A stretch of DNA of 64,000 bases from Arion vulgaris (Eukaryota > Mollusca > Gastropoda > Stylommatophora > Arionidae). The notes beneath the pieces were generated by a model, which was not told the DNA's origin, did not search any database, and worked only from the letters and a program-made list of their open reading frames with translations. This document shows positions 23,600-33,814 of the stretch, one piece after another. The stretch covers positions 69,267,274 through 69,331,273 of the forward strand of contig CM036758.1 in the NCBI GenBank assembly GCA_020796225.1, in the 5' to 3' direction. Within the stretch, counting starts at the first letter, position 1; every line of letters starts with the position of its first letter. The position numbers were made by a program, and so were the translations under genes.

Positions 23600-23737
23600 G
23601 ATATACAAACTGATGAGGGAGGCGAGAAATAGCAGACTCAATTCCATGGAAGATTTAGCGAGTTGTACAGGTCAAAGCGGTATGGAGAAATTACTTGCAT
23701 GTCATATATAACGCTTAAGTGCGAGGAATATATAGTA
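23600..23737 (+). pseudogene. LINE-1 3' relic next to a TA repeat
   Basis: gaaatagcagactcaattcc, tggaagatttagcgagttgt and cggtatggagaaattacttg are a diverged copy of the last 140 bp of LINE-1. The normal TTA tail is replaced by a (TA)n run. Confidence 0.6.
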
Positions 23738-23742
23738 TATGT

Positions 23743-23747
<5 letters not shown>

Positions 23748-23809
<62 letters not shown>

Positions 23810-23860
23810 TATATATATATATACACACACATATATATATATATACACACACATAAAATA
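23748..23860. repeat. TA / TATACACACA microsatellite
   Basis: About 50 bp of pure TA, then alternating blocks of acacacaca and atatatatat. It directly follows the LINE-1 relic and may have grown from its tail. Confidence 0.95.
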
Positions 23861-24050
23861 GCACAAATCAGTTAACATTGGAGGTATCTACACGAACACA
23901 GAAAATGTAACATTGGGGATGTGGGCACTACATTAGAGATACGTAGGATAAAACACATAAAGGATTGAATCTGGAAGACTGCGCGAGAAATAGGTGGACA
24001 TCATTTGAAGATCATATCTCAGGACAATGACTTGGCTGTACACACCAGAA

Positions 24051-24208
24051 CAGGGGCGGCTCGTCATTAAGGGCCAGTGGGGCCGGGCCCAACCAAAAAT
24101 CAAGTATAAATAATATGTAAATACTAATATATAACTTAACCCAAAACCATGATGTTTCCAAAATATTTGCTTGGCCCCACCAACAAAAATGATTACGAGC
24201 CGCCACTG
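24051..24208 (+). mobile_element. hAT-H MITE copy 1
   Basis: A 158-bp element with ends caggggcggctcgt and the complement of cagtggcggctcgt, interior aagggccagtggggccgggc and ggccccaccaacaaaaatg. Unlike the three other copies it shows no clear 8-bp duplication. Confidence 0.75.
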
Positions 24209-24309
24209 CTGTTAACATTAGATAAATAGACACAGAGAACTTGAACATGAGATATACATGGAGCTTAACACTACATGTGCGTACATTAAGACTACGTATA
24301 ATAATGTAG

Positions 24310-25690
24310 GAGGCCACAGAGAATGTGGTTTTATAGAAGAATGATGAGAATCCCATGAACTGCTAAAATGACGAATATGGAGGTGTTGAATGAGGCAAAC
24401 ACATAGAGAAAGCTTATTATCAATATAAGAAAGAGGCAATTGTTGAATGAGGGGCAAACACATAGAGAAAGCTTATTATCAATATAAGAAAGAGGCAATT
24501 GTTGAATGAGGCAAACACATAGAGAAAGCTTGTTATCAATATAAGAAAGAGGTAACTGTTGAATGAGGCAAACACATAGAGAAAGCTTGTTATCAATATA
24601 AGAAAGAGGCAATTGTTGAATGAGGCAAACACATAGAGAAAGCTTATTATCAATATAAGAAAGAGGCAATTGTTGAATGAGGCAAACACATAGAGAAAGC
24701 TTATTATCAATATAAGAAAGAGGCAATTGTTGAATGAGGGGCAAACACATAGAGAAAGCTTGTTATCAATATAAGAAAGAGGCAATTGTTGAATGAGGGG
24801 CAAACACATAGAGAAAGCTTATTATCAATATAAGAAAGAGGCAATTGTTGAATGAGGCAAACACATAGAGAAAGCTTGTTATCAATATAAGAAAGAGGTA
24901 ACTGTTGAATGAGGCAAACACATAGAGAAAGCTTGTTATCAATATAAGAAAGAGGCAATTGTTGAATGAGGCAAACACATAGAGAAAGCTTGTTATCAAT
25001 ATAAGAAAGAGGCAATTGTTGAATGAGGCAAACACATAGAGAAAGCTTATTATCAATATAAGAAAGAGGCAATTGTTGAATGAGGCAAACACATATAGAA
25101 AGCTTGTTATCAATATAAGAAAGAGGCAATTGTTGAATGAGGGGCAAACACATAGAGAAAGCTTATTATCAATATAAGAAAGAGGCAATTGTTGAATGAG
25201 GCAAACACATATAGAAAGCTTGTTATCAATATAAGAAAGAGGCAATTGTTGAATGAGGGGCAAACACATAGAGAAAGCTTGTTATCAATATAAGAAAGAG
25301 GCAATTGTTGAATGAGGGGCAAACACATAGAGAAAGCTTATTATCAATATAAGAAAGAGGCAATTGTTGAATGAGGCAAACACATATAGAAAACTTGTTA
25401 TCAATATAAGAAAGAGGCAATTGTTGAATGAGGGGCAAACACATAGAGAAAGCTTATTATCAATATAAGAAAGAGGCAATCATCATTTTTCGGATATGTG
25501 ATAGAAAGGAGACTTAACCAGTCGAATCGAGGGAGATGAAACAGAGGAAGACAGAGAGAAGACATTGTGGATAGCCGACTTCATGGCACGGAAGAGCGTC
25601 AACATCTGAGATGATAGCAAACACCAAGGACAGAGATGTGTGGAGATCCATGATCACCTAGACCAGCCGGAATGGCTCCTGATGATGATT
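24310..25690 (+). pseudogene. LINE-6 ORF2 C-terminal region containing a minisatellite
   Basis: Before the array the plus strand reads MWFYRRMMRIPWTAKMTNME then VLNEAN. After it the strand reads RKRQSSFFGYVIER, and near 25620 NTKDRDVWRSMIT, then a stop and TSRNGS. These are the successive conserved blocks of a LINE ORF2 C-terminus (MWCYRRMLRIPWT, then RQxxFFGHVxRR, then DRxxWRSM). In between, 19 codons are repeated about 18 times. Stops in every unit make it non-functional. Confidence 0.75.
24384..25480. repeat. 57/59-bp minisatellite, ~18-19 copies
   Basis: Unit ttgttgaatgaggcaaacac, atagagaaagcttattatca, atataagaaagaggcaa. Most are 57 bp. Some have ggggcaaac (2 bp longer) and shift frame. 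On plus it encodes LLNEANT, stop, RKLIINIRKRQ, a piece of the surrounding LINE-6. Every unit has a HindIII site (aagctt). Units alternate cttatt and cttgtt in patterned runs. Confidence 0.95.
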
Positions 25691-25711
25691 ATAACATCAC
25701 TATATGTCTAT

Positions 25712-26015
25712 CAAACATCACGCCATTGTTATGAGGAATTCCTCAATCACCATCCACCATCAAGCATTAGCATCAACCCCCGTCATTATTATGAAATTCA
25801 TCAATCACCATAACATCAAACATCACGCATTTTATGAGATTCTCAATCACCATCACACATCAAACATCACGTCATTATTATGAGGAATTCATCAATCACC
25901 ATCAACACATCAAACATCACGTCATTGTTATGAGGAACTCCTCAATCACCATCAACACATCAAACATCACGCCATTGTTATGAGGAATTCATCCGTCACC
26001 ATCAACACATCAAAC
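25712..26015. repeat. ~50-bp tandem repeat, ~6 copies
   Basis: Unit catcaacacatcaaacatca, cgtcattgttatgaggaact, cctcaatcac. The first two copies are degraded by small deletions. It lies just downstream of the LINE-6 3' end. Confidence 0.85.
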
Positions 26016-26082
26016 ATCATTGTCAGAGCAGAAGAAGAATAACCTATACCACATTTATAAACATACACAAAATATTCATCAT

Positions 26083-26575
26083 CATCATCAAATAGTTTGT
26101 CCTGAGCAGAACTTTGCAACCTTAACAGTCTTTCGGAATTTCTCTCTCTCATAGGCCAGATCTCCTGCCTCTGCAGCGATCATGCTCAAACCACCAATTA
26201 CATTCCGAATCCATCTTCTCCGTGGTCTTCCTCTTCTCCTCTTTGCCGGGATGCCTCCTTCCATGATGGTCTTCTCCATCACTTCATGTCTCTTTATATG
26301 TCCAAAGTACCTCAATTTTCTCATTCTTATTTGTAGCATCATCCAGTTTTATTTGATTTTGAGTTCTTTCTGGATATATTTATTTGTTCTCTTCTCTGTC
26401 CATGATATACGGAGAACTCTTATGTAACACTTATATTCAAAAGCATATATATGTTTTTCCACTGCCTTGTTAAATGTCCATGGTTCACACACATATATTG
26501 CCACTGGGAATATGTCTGTTGTTAGTATTCTGATCTTTGTTTTCCTATCAGTTCCATTCCATACTGTTTTTAGTT
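26083..26575 (-). pseudogene. LINE-2 copy 1, ORF2 C-terminus
   Basis: Minus reads RKLRYFGHIKRHEVMEKTIM, EGGIPAKRRRGRPRRRWI and EKFRKTVKVAKFCSGQ, a LINE ORF2 C-terminal domain, with a short CAT repeat as 3' tail at 26078-26092. Further upstream (26350-26570) are FGH-preceding blocks in broken frames. 5'-truncated; paralogue at 30060-30545. Confidence 0.8.
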
Positions 26576-26643
26576 AAATATAAAATATTACAAAAGACAT
26601 ACCCATTATCCAAAACTCACAAAACACAAATCTTACCGGTTCA

Positions 26644-26833
26644 ATTGCAGCCTGAAGCTTGTAAACAACGTTCCACATTTGGTTGAAATCCTCATTGTAA
26701 TCCACAGAAATATTGCCATCCTTTCTTCCACTCATTTTCATAATCATCAGATTTTGAACGGTCAATGAAACTCACAAAAATGCTTACAATAACTGATATC
26801 ACAGCAGTCATAAACATGAACCAACAACACAAT
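26644..26833 (-). other. Candidate host exon, unknown function
   Basis: On minus, an open segment reads MSGRKDGNISVDYNEDFNQM, then WNVVYKLQAAIEP, and is followed exactly by GTAAGATTT, a good 5' splice site. An overlapping minus frame reads FMFMTAVISVIVSIFVSFID, a membrane-helix-like stretch, directly after ctaacactag, a possible acceptor. No repeat family explains the sequence. I do not recognise a domain, and the two frames conflict. It may be chance. Confidence 0.25.
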
Positions 26834-27111
26834 AACTAGTGTTAGAATTAAGACCATCTCGGTCTAAAATGTCACTATATGCCAAAGACTCATTCCTAAT
26901 AGCTGAGAAACCGAGCATCATGTATGTGGGAGTTTCAAGTTATGAAGATAATGTTTTGTTCTTTGATAAAATGCTAAGTTCATGCCACTTACTGTAGTTT
27001 TTAATTATATAACATCTTATGTTGAGTTCTGTGTACACGTATGTTACTGCCACGTTTCTACGCAGTTTCTTAAACTAAAACTGTTAAGGAGAAAGCACTA
27101 TGAAAAATGAA

Positions 27112-27345
27112 AATCGTGGCATACCCTTTACAGAGCGTAGCCTTCAACAACAGTAAACTAATCGTTGATTTTCCAGGCACCACTTATACGTTCAGTAGTT
27201 TCCCATTGCTTTCTGAACGGTGAGATATATTTTTATCGTTCGTAAAAATCCAAGGAGACTAATTTACTTCCGAACTTGCCCGCCGTGGAGCTTGAACCAG
27301 GTACGCTTTGGTTATAATTGAGCTCACTACCGCTTAAGCTAAACC
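27112..27345 (-). mobile_element. SINE-B copy
   Basis: Nearly full length: gcataccctttacagagcgt, attttccaggcaccacttat, ccattgctttctgaacggtg, and the head with gagcttgaaccaggtacgct (box B complement) and taccgcttaagctaaacc (box A complement). Confidence 0.8.
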
Positions 27346-27464
27346 CGCACTTACTAAATGCCACTATGAAAATGATACATAAACTATGAAAATGATACAT
27401 AAACTATGAAAATCTTATATATCAAAATATGCAGAGTTGAATGTTATATTTTCACAACCTGGAT

Positions 27465-27790
27465 GTGAAACCAGTCATGCAATTCATAAAAGAACAACAG
27501 ATTAAATGGTTTGGACACCTGACAACCTGACAAGAATGTCCTGGTATCGCCTACCACAGAGAGCCACACAGAAAAAGTATAACGAGTACAGAACAAGAGA
27601 AAGACTACGCAAAAGATGGAGTGACAGCATCAAGAACAGCCTTAAGAAAATGAATAACAGCTTACAAAGTGCATTAGAACAAGCACACACAAGATCACTA
27701 CAAGCACACACAAGATCACTACAAGCACACACAAGATCACTACAAGCACACACAAGATCACTACATTCACTCCCCCAAACACTTATATAA
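27465..27790 (+). pseudogene. LINE-3 copy 2 with in-frame repeat
   Basis: Plus reads KPVMQFIKEQQIKWFGHL, then YNEYRTRERLRKRWSDSIKN and SLKKMNNSLQSALE. It matches the LINE-3 C-terminus (KQQIKWFGH, then RPRxRW). The end of the frame is a run of QAHTRSL units, open to a TAA at 27788. Confidence 0.7.
27676..27765 (+). repeat. 21-bp repeat, ~4 copies
   Basis: Unit caagcacacacaagatcact plus a, seven codons (QAHTRSL), essentially identical copies within the LINE-3 frame. Confidence 0.95.
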
Positions 27791-28865
27791 TAAAACGTAA
27801 ATGGTGGAAGAGAAGTAGAAAATGTAATGTTTTTTGTTTTTAAAGTGGCTAGTCGGAAAATTAGTGCTGCTAGAGTGACTTGACAAGTGGCTTATCGTAT
27901 TGTGAAAGTTAATATATTGAATAAACAAAACGTGATTAGTTTGTACCGACTTGCAATTTACGAAGTCACATACTTACACGGTAAGAGTTCACAGTTGATA
28001 AGAACAGTCTAGAAACAATGGATAATCTTTCTCTTATTATGTCGTCTAGTTCTCAATAAAATATAGGACTACATCAAGTATTATTACAATTTGTATCAAT
28101 AAATAACCATGTATTCCTAGAATTATGTAACATTGCAATAACGCTTACATTGTTATATCAAAGATATATAAAAGTCAGTTTCCGTTCAACAGAAATTTCA
28201 GATTTTCCGATTGAGCTGAACAGCCGTATGTTACAGGAAGCTACACATAAAAACAACTAACTAAAGAGAAAAGTAACAAGAATGTATCATTCTCAGGTAA
28301 CGTGGCCACCGCAATTCCAGTCTTGTTAGATAAATACGAATTCATTTTTAAAACAGCTTAACCTCCTTCACCGTTTCTCTGTTGATATAATGGTTCAGGT
28401 TGTTTCTTAAGGTAACGCAAAGTCAGTGTACTGACCAATTCTATATACATTGCAATATCAATGCGTTGGGCGATATAAAAGAAAAGCGGAGTGAAAGGGT
28501 TAATACAAGAAAACATCATTAAATTGTGTCCCAAATTAAACGAAACACTAAAGAATAGTAGAAATATTAACCTGTTTCATCTATAAATAGTCGTATACTC
28601 AATGATTCGTGTAGAATTACAATAGAGCTTCAAATGTCCAGCAATCATATATAAAAGATAGACATCATTAATTGGAATTTCCGATTTCCCGAATGTGCTT
28701 GCCAGCTTTAGTTACAGATTGGTGTGGGCAATATTTGCAGAAGTCGGACACTAGTATTGAAGTTAGACAAAGGATGCAAATATGTCATTCAGTAAGTGAC
28801 ATTTTATGATATCGATGGTCGCTACTAAAATCTATGTCATGTACATAGATACAATTTCATGAAAA
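27791..28865. other. No gene; weak interspersed repeat J
   Basis: The segment around 28080-28350 (tatcaataaataaccatg; gcaattccagtcttgttaga; acgaattcatttttaaaac) resembles 56880-57050 (tcatcaataaataaccatag; cgaattccagtattgttgta; gcgaattcattttagaatc). It is an unclassified repeat. The rest shows nothing. Confidence 0.4.
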
Positions 28866-29300
28866 TAACAGCAGCTTCAGTGACAGTAGTAGAAGCAGTA
28901 GTAGTAGTAGTAGTAGAAGTAGTAATAGTAGTAGTAGCAGCAGTAGTAGTAGTAGTAGCAACAATAATAGTAGCAGTAATAGCATCAGTAGAAGAAGTAG
29001 TAATAATAGTAGCAGCAGGAGTAGAAGTAACAACAGTAGTAGTAGTAGTATTAGTAGCAGTAGTACTAGTAGTAGAGTAGTTGTAGCAGTAGTAGAATTA
29101 GTAGCAGTAGTAGTAGAGCAGTAGTGTAGAAGTAGCAACAGTAGTAGTAGTAGCAGTAGTAGTAGAAGTAACAACAGTAGTAGTAGTAGCAGTAGTAGTA
29201 GAAATAGCAACAGTAGCAGTAGTAGTAGCTGTAGTAGTAGAAGTAGCAACAGTAGTAGTAGTACTAGTAGTAGAGTAGCTCAAACAGTAGTAGTAGTAGT
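28866..29300. repeat. GTA/GCA-type trinucleotide microsatellite, ~430 bp
   Basis: Long runs of agtagtagtagtagtag with interspersed agcaacagtag and agaagtaac triplets. The pure triplet structure gives poly-Leu, poly-Val and poly-Ser/Thr frames on both strands that are not genes. Confidence 0.95.
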
Positions 29301-29384
29301 TCGCAATGAGTTTTGCAGTTAGTAGCAAGCAATAAAGAATGTCATATATAAGACACCAAAACTCAATAAAATATGTCAAAATCA

Positions 29385-29580
29385 ACGATTTGTACCAGGT
29401 TTCTTCACATGGCTCAGTCCCTCTAAGAAATAACAAATCATCTGCCAAAGTAATGCACAATGCACGAACTTCATATCTCCAGCCAAAAAAAACTTTAATT
29501 TTTGGAGATTTAAAACCACCACTCCGGTTTCGAACCTACGACTTTCCGAGCTCGGCCTGGTCATTTCGCAATTTAACTCC
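29385..29580 (-). mobile_element. SINE-D copy, diverged
   Basis: ccaggtttcttcacatggct, cagtccctctaagaaat and gtaatgcacaatgcacgaac match the SINE-D tail. gtttcgaacctacgactttc is the box B complement. Confidence 0.6.
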
Positions 29581-29599
29581 CCAGCTCTATACAGATACA

Positions 29600-30059
29600 A
29601 TATCGGAATCCAAACCAAAGTTTAAACCTAAGTGCCTGTGTTAGAACAAAGTGCGTATCGCCATAAAATGGATTAAATATTGACAAACGCATGAACATTG
29701 CACAAAAACCAGCCTTCACACAAATGCGTGTCCGTAGTTAAGCAAAAATTGAATCATTTCAATCGGATCACAGCAGATTAGGATCAGCAAAGATAAGGCT
29801 GGATTATCTCTTTTTCAAAGTTGTTTTTGTTTCTCAATGAAACTCAATATAATTAACAGATGTAAACCAAAGCTTAAATAAGAATTTGTAGATTTTAGGA
29901 ATTCAGGAAAAACACTAATATGGGATCTACATAAAGAAATATGGTCTACTTTTGAAATGTCAGCTTCTATGTGTTGACGTTCGCCTGTTCGACTCGGATC
30001 CCACACTGCACGTTCCAAACATGAGGAAAGGAATTAGCTATACTATCTCCTGCACACTC
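29600..30059. other. No feature recognised
   Basis: AT-rich sequence without a supported signal. Confidence 0.5.
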
Positions 30060-30545
30060 ATCATCAAATAGCTTGTCCTGAACAGAACTTTGCCACCCCA
30101 ACGGTCCTCGGGAATTTCTCTCTTCCATATATCAGATGTCCCGCCTCTGCAGCTGTCATGTTTAAACCATAAGTTAAATCATGAATCAATCTTCTCCGTG
30201 GTCTTCCTCTTCTTCTCTTTGCCGGTATGCCTCCTTCCATGATAGTCTTCTCCAACCCTTCATGTATTTTTTTATCTGTGGAAAATACCCAAATTTTCAT
30301 GTTCTTATTTGTAGCATCAGCCAGTTTTCTTTGATTTTGAGTTCTTTCTAGATAGATCTATTTGTTCTCTTCTCTGTCCAAGATATACGGAGGTCGCTTC
30401 TATAACACTTATATTCAAAAGCACATATATGTTTTTCACTGCCTTATTAAATGTCCATGCTTCACACCCATACGATACCACTGGGAATATGCATGCCCTT
30501 AGTATTCTGATCTTTATTTTCTAATCAGTTCCCTTCCATATTGTT
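30060..30545 (-). pseudogene. LINE-2 copy 2, ORF2 C-terminus
   Basis: Minus reads GLEKTIMEGGIPAKRRRGRP, then RRRLIHDLTYGLNMTAAEAG and FPRTVGVAKFCSGQ. It is closely parallel to 26083-26575 over its whole length, ending at the same upstream area (tgatctttattttctaatca). 5'-truncated, with a reduced CAT tail (catcatcaaa). Confidence 0.8.
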
Positions 30546-30687
30546 GTCCAGCACACTAGGGCCTAGAAGTATGAAGTGACTACATACCGTAAGGTATGAG
30601 AAGACTACAAAAACTGTTTATTGTATAATGCATAGAATGTGGATGGCAACCTGTACTTTCTCGACCTCTTCATCTTGATTCTTGGTC

Positions 30688-30790
30688 TCTATGGCTAAAT
30701 GGTTACGGTGTTGCTTTTGGTTCCGCCGGTCGTGGGTTCGAATCCGGACATCGTCTATCTTTTCACTATAATAACACTCCCGGAACACTG
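30688..30790 (+). mobile_element. SINE-D head fragment
   Basis: ggtctctatggctaaatggt (box A region) and gtgggttcgaatccggacat (box B) are well preserved. The body stops after about 100 bp. Confidence 0.7.
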
Positions 30791-30799
30791 CTTCTATAT

Positions 30800-31085
30800 A
30801 TTTTAAGTCACGACATGCGTGTCAGGTAACATTGGTTCTATTCTTTACACCCCAAATTTGGGCTCCGGTAACCACTCGGGCGCTTTACACCCCAAATTTG
30901 GGCTCCGTAACCACTCGGCGCTTTACACCCCAAATTTGGGCTCCGGTAACCACTCGGGCGCTTTACACCCCAAATTTGGGCTCCGGTAACCACTCGGGCG
31001 CTTTACACCCCAAATTTGGGCTCCGGTAACCACTCGGGCGCTTTACACCCCAAATTTGGGCTCCGGTAACCACTCAGGCGCGTTT
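30800..31085 (-). mobile_element. SINE-C fragment with amplified head
   Basis: cacgacatgcgtgtcaggta and ttggttctattctttacacc match the reverse complement of SINE-C (52775-53043, 60765-61025). The head segment then repeats six times as a 40-bp unit. Confidence 0.75.
30844..31082. repeat. 40-bp array, 6 copies, derived from SINE-C head
   Basis: Unit ctttacaccccaaatttggg plus ctccggtaaccactcgggcg, almost identical copies; the second has lost single bases. The unit contains the 12-bp palindrome cccaaatttggg. Confidence 0.95.
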
Positions 31086-31187
31086 TAAGATTTAATCCGT
31101 TGGCTTTCCAGATTTTGTTGAGCATAGCAACAATTTGACTTTCTTTCTTTAGATTTATTTACAATGATTTACTTTCATCGAATCCGC

Positions 31188-32420
31188 TTTCTGCGTTACT
31201 GTACTTACTATATAGCTTTCTGCGTTACTGTACTTGCTATATAGCTTTCTGCGTTACTGTACTTGCTATATAGCTTTCTGCGTTATACTGTAGCTTGTTA
31301 GACTTCTATATAGCTTTCTGCGTTACTGTACTTCTATAGCTTCTACTTATTGCTATATACTTCTGTTACTGTACTTGCTATATAGCTTTCTCGTTACTGT
31401 ACTTGCTATATAGCTTTCTGCGTTACTGTACTTGCTATATAGCTTTCTGCTGTTACCTGTACTTGCTATATAGCTTTCTGCGTTACTGTACTTGCTATAT
31501 AGCTTTCTGCGTTACTGTACTTGCTATATAGCTTTCTACGTTACTGTACTTGCTATATAGCTTTCTGCGTTACTGTACTTGCTATATAGCTTGCTTACTC
31601 TTATAGCTTGCACTGTTACTACTGTACTTGCTATATAGCTTTCTGCGTTACTGTACTTGCTATATAGCTTTCTGCGTTACTGTACTTGCTATATAGCTTT
31701 CTGCGTTACTGTACTTGCATATATAGCTTTTGCTTACTGTACTTTAGCTATATAGCTTTCTGCGTTACTGTACTTGCTATATAGCTTTCTGCGTTACTGT
31801 ACTTGCTATATAGCTTTCTGCGTTACTGTACTTGCTATATAGCTTTCTGCGTTACTGTACTTGCTATATAGCTTTCTGCGTTACTGTACTTGCTATATAG
31901 CTTTCTGCGTTACTGTACTTGCTATATAGCTTTCTGCTTACTGTACTTGCTATATAGCTTTCTGCGTTACTGTACTTGCTATATAGCTTTCTGCGTTACT
32001 AGCTGCACTTGCTATATAGCTTTCTGCGTTACTGTACTTGCTATATAGCTTTCTGCGTTACTGTACTTGCTATATAGCTTTCTACGTTACTGTACTTGCT
32101 ATATAGCTTTCTGCGTTACTGTACTTGCTATATAGCTTTCTGCGTTACTGTACTTGCTATATAGCTTTCTACGTTACTGTACTTGCTATATAGCTTTCTG
32201 CGTTACTGTACTTGCTATATAGCTTTCTGTTACTGTACATGCTATATAGCTTTCTGTTACTGTACTTGCTATATAGCTTTCTGCGTTACTGTACTTGCTA
32301 TATAGCTTTCTGCGTTACTGTACTTGCTATATAGCTTTCTGCGTTACTGTACTTGCTATATAGCTTTCTGCGTTACTGTACTTGCTATATAGCTTTCTGC
32401 GTTACTGTACTTGCTATATA
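31188..32420. repeat. 29-bp minisatellite, ~42 copies
   Basis: Unit gctttctgcgttactgtact plus tgctatata. Very homogeneous, except for corrupted patches at about 31282-31372, 31590-31622 and 31715-31750 with clustered small indels. Confidence 0.95.
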
Positions 32421-32799
32421 GACAAAAATTCAGAACTTCCTCTATGATTTTATTTTGTAACTTAATTAGGTTCTCTGATTTTTGATTATATCTCATGCCT
32501 TTCGTGTTTTTTTTTTTTTGCAGCATTAATATTAAATCATATTGTTTAAGCTGTTCTGAAAAATATACCAATTAACAAATTAATGTAAAAAAAAAAACTG
32601 TTCCAATTATTGAAAGATTTCGATAATGATTGAAAAATGGCTATTTTTTAAACAAGCTTTTATTTAAAGTAGCTGTTAAATATTGGTATAGTCTGTTTAC
32701 AAATGTATTGAAGTTTAAGATAGCAAACTTTCTTGTTCAAAGTAATGTTATTTTATTTTTCAAATTAAAAACAAATTATGTTAAAATATATTAAATATG
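32421..32799. other. No gene; A/T homopolymer-rich
   Basis: Contains T and A homopolymer runs at about 32509 and 32587; otherwise nothing supported. Confidence 0.5.
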
Positions 32800-33240
32800 T
32801 GGGCGTCTGTGGGTGTCAAGCTCGATCACAACCTCGCTCGCGTGATGTCGGGCCCGCAAGGGAAGCAAATAATAGTACCACTGTGACCGACCGTAAGAGG
32901 CGATTGATGTAGGGTCTAGGAAGTTACCCTGGTAAATAAAATCATCGCAAAATCGGATGTGCTGGTCTACTTGTAGGCGCATAACTGACACAACGTACAA
33001 TCGCTCTTAGATGACATACAAAACACACAGAGTGGTCAACAAGTGGTCAACACGTGGTCAACAAGTGGTCAACAGGTGGTCAATATAGAGCGTTCGAAGA
33101 AGAACATCACAACCCAAGAGCACCTGTTTCAAACTCCGAGGTAATTTTTTCCCGTGGAATTTTAGTACGAACTGGAAATATTTACCTCATCGCTCAGAAA
33201 GCAATGGCAAGCTACTGAACGTATAAGTATTGTCTAGAAA
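32800..33240 (+). mobile_element. SINE-B copy in plus orientation, split by SINE-A
   Basis: The only plus-oriented SINE-B. A degraded head at about 32806-32833 (gtcaagctcgatcacaac) is followed by SINE-A and then the body from 33115 (caagagcacc; aactgaacgtataagt reversed relative to the other copies). It agrees with the complement of the copy at 27112-27345. Confidence 0.65.
32834..33105 (+). mobile_element. SINE-A copy 6
   Basis: Inserted in SINE-B with a 9-bp duplication atcacaacc (32825-32833 and 33106-33114). Near its 3' end the native dimer gtggtnaacaa / gtggtcgatat has become five 11-bp units (gtggtcaacaa and variants, 33031-33085). Part of the core (caaggcatg) is deleted. Confidence 0.85.
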
Positions 33241-33249
33241 ATCACTCCG

Positions 33250-33362
33250 GGAAGTCGACCCGGTCTCAGTGTGGTACCAAGAAAGCAATACCAAATATAG
33301 AAGGCGTCGTGATGGTGAAATCACAAATCATGTGCCGTTGATCAAATAAAATTCACGTCTAA
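33250..33362 (+). mobile_element. SINE-E fragment, head missing
   Basis: aagtcgacccggtctcagtg, tggtaccaagaaag and atcatgtgccgttgatc match the body of the copy at 34098-34375. Confidence 0.5.
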
Positions 33363-33424
33363 TATTGAATTCACCAATATATCAATCAAGTTAGTAGCAT
33401 GACGTCGCTTTCAGTAAAGCCCGC

Positions 33425-33775
33425 TAGAAAACCTCTCTGTATCTATCACGTTCTCCCGCCTCCGCTAGCTTCATGTTTAATGTTTCTTTGATGTCCTGCT
33501 GCCATCTTCGTCTTGGTCATCCCCTACCTCGTACTCCAGAAACCATGCATTCCATTACCGTTATCTCCAAAACCACTGTGCTGTTTAACGTTTCCAAAAT
33601 ATTTCATTTTCCAGGACATGATGTTATTTATGAGTCAATGCTCCTCGTTATGCAGGTCTTAAAGGATTTCTTTGTTATTTTCTCTTCTCTATCGAGGGTG
33701 TTCTAAGTACATTTCTGTAACACCTTGTTACAAAAGCTTCAATTCTATACTTAAGTGCTTTTTTAAAAACTATTA
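33425..33775 (-). pseudogene. LINE-2-like ORF2 C-terminus, diverged copy
   Basis: Minus reads RGMTKTKMAAGHQRNIKHE in place of RGRPRTRWQQDIKETLNMK, followed by AEAGERDR-like residues. The upstream part (33600-33770) parallels the other LINE-2 fragments (FGH block, then the Glu/Lys-rich block). Broken frames. Confidence 0.55.
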
Positions 33776-33777
33776 TA

Positions 33778-33778
33778 T

Positions 33779-33814
<36 letters not shown>

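Noticed and set aside
24331..25479. Membrane-protein-like repeats (LPLSYIDNKLSLCVCLIQQ) on minus
   Set aside because: Antisense of the LINE-6 derived 57-bp array. The coding origin is on plus, and frames change with 2-bp unit variants.
28857..29249. 130-codon poly-Leu frame and a poly-Val frame on plus
   Set aside because: A trinucleotide repeat with every triplet frame open; no gene context.
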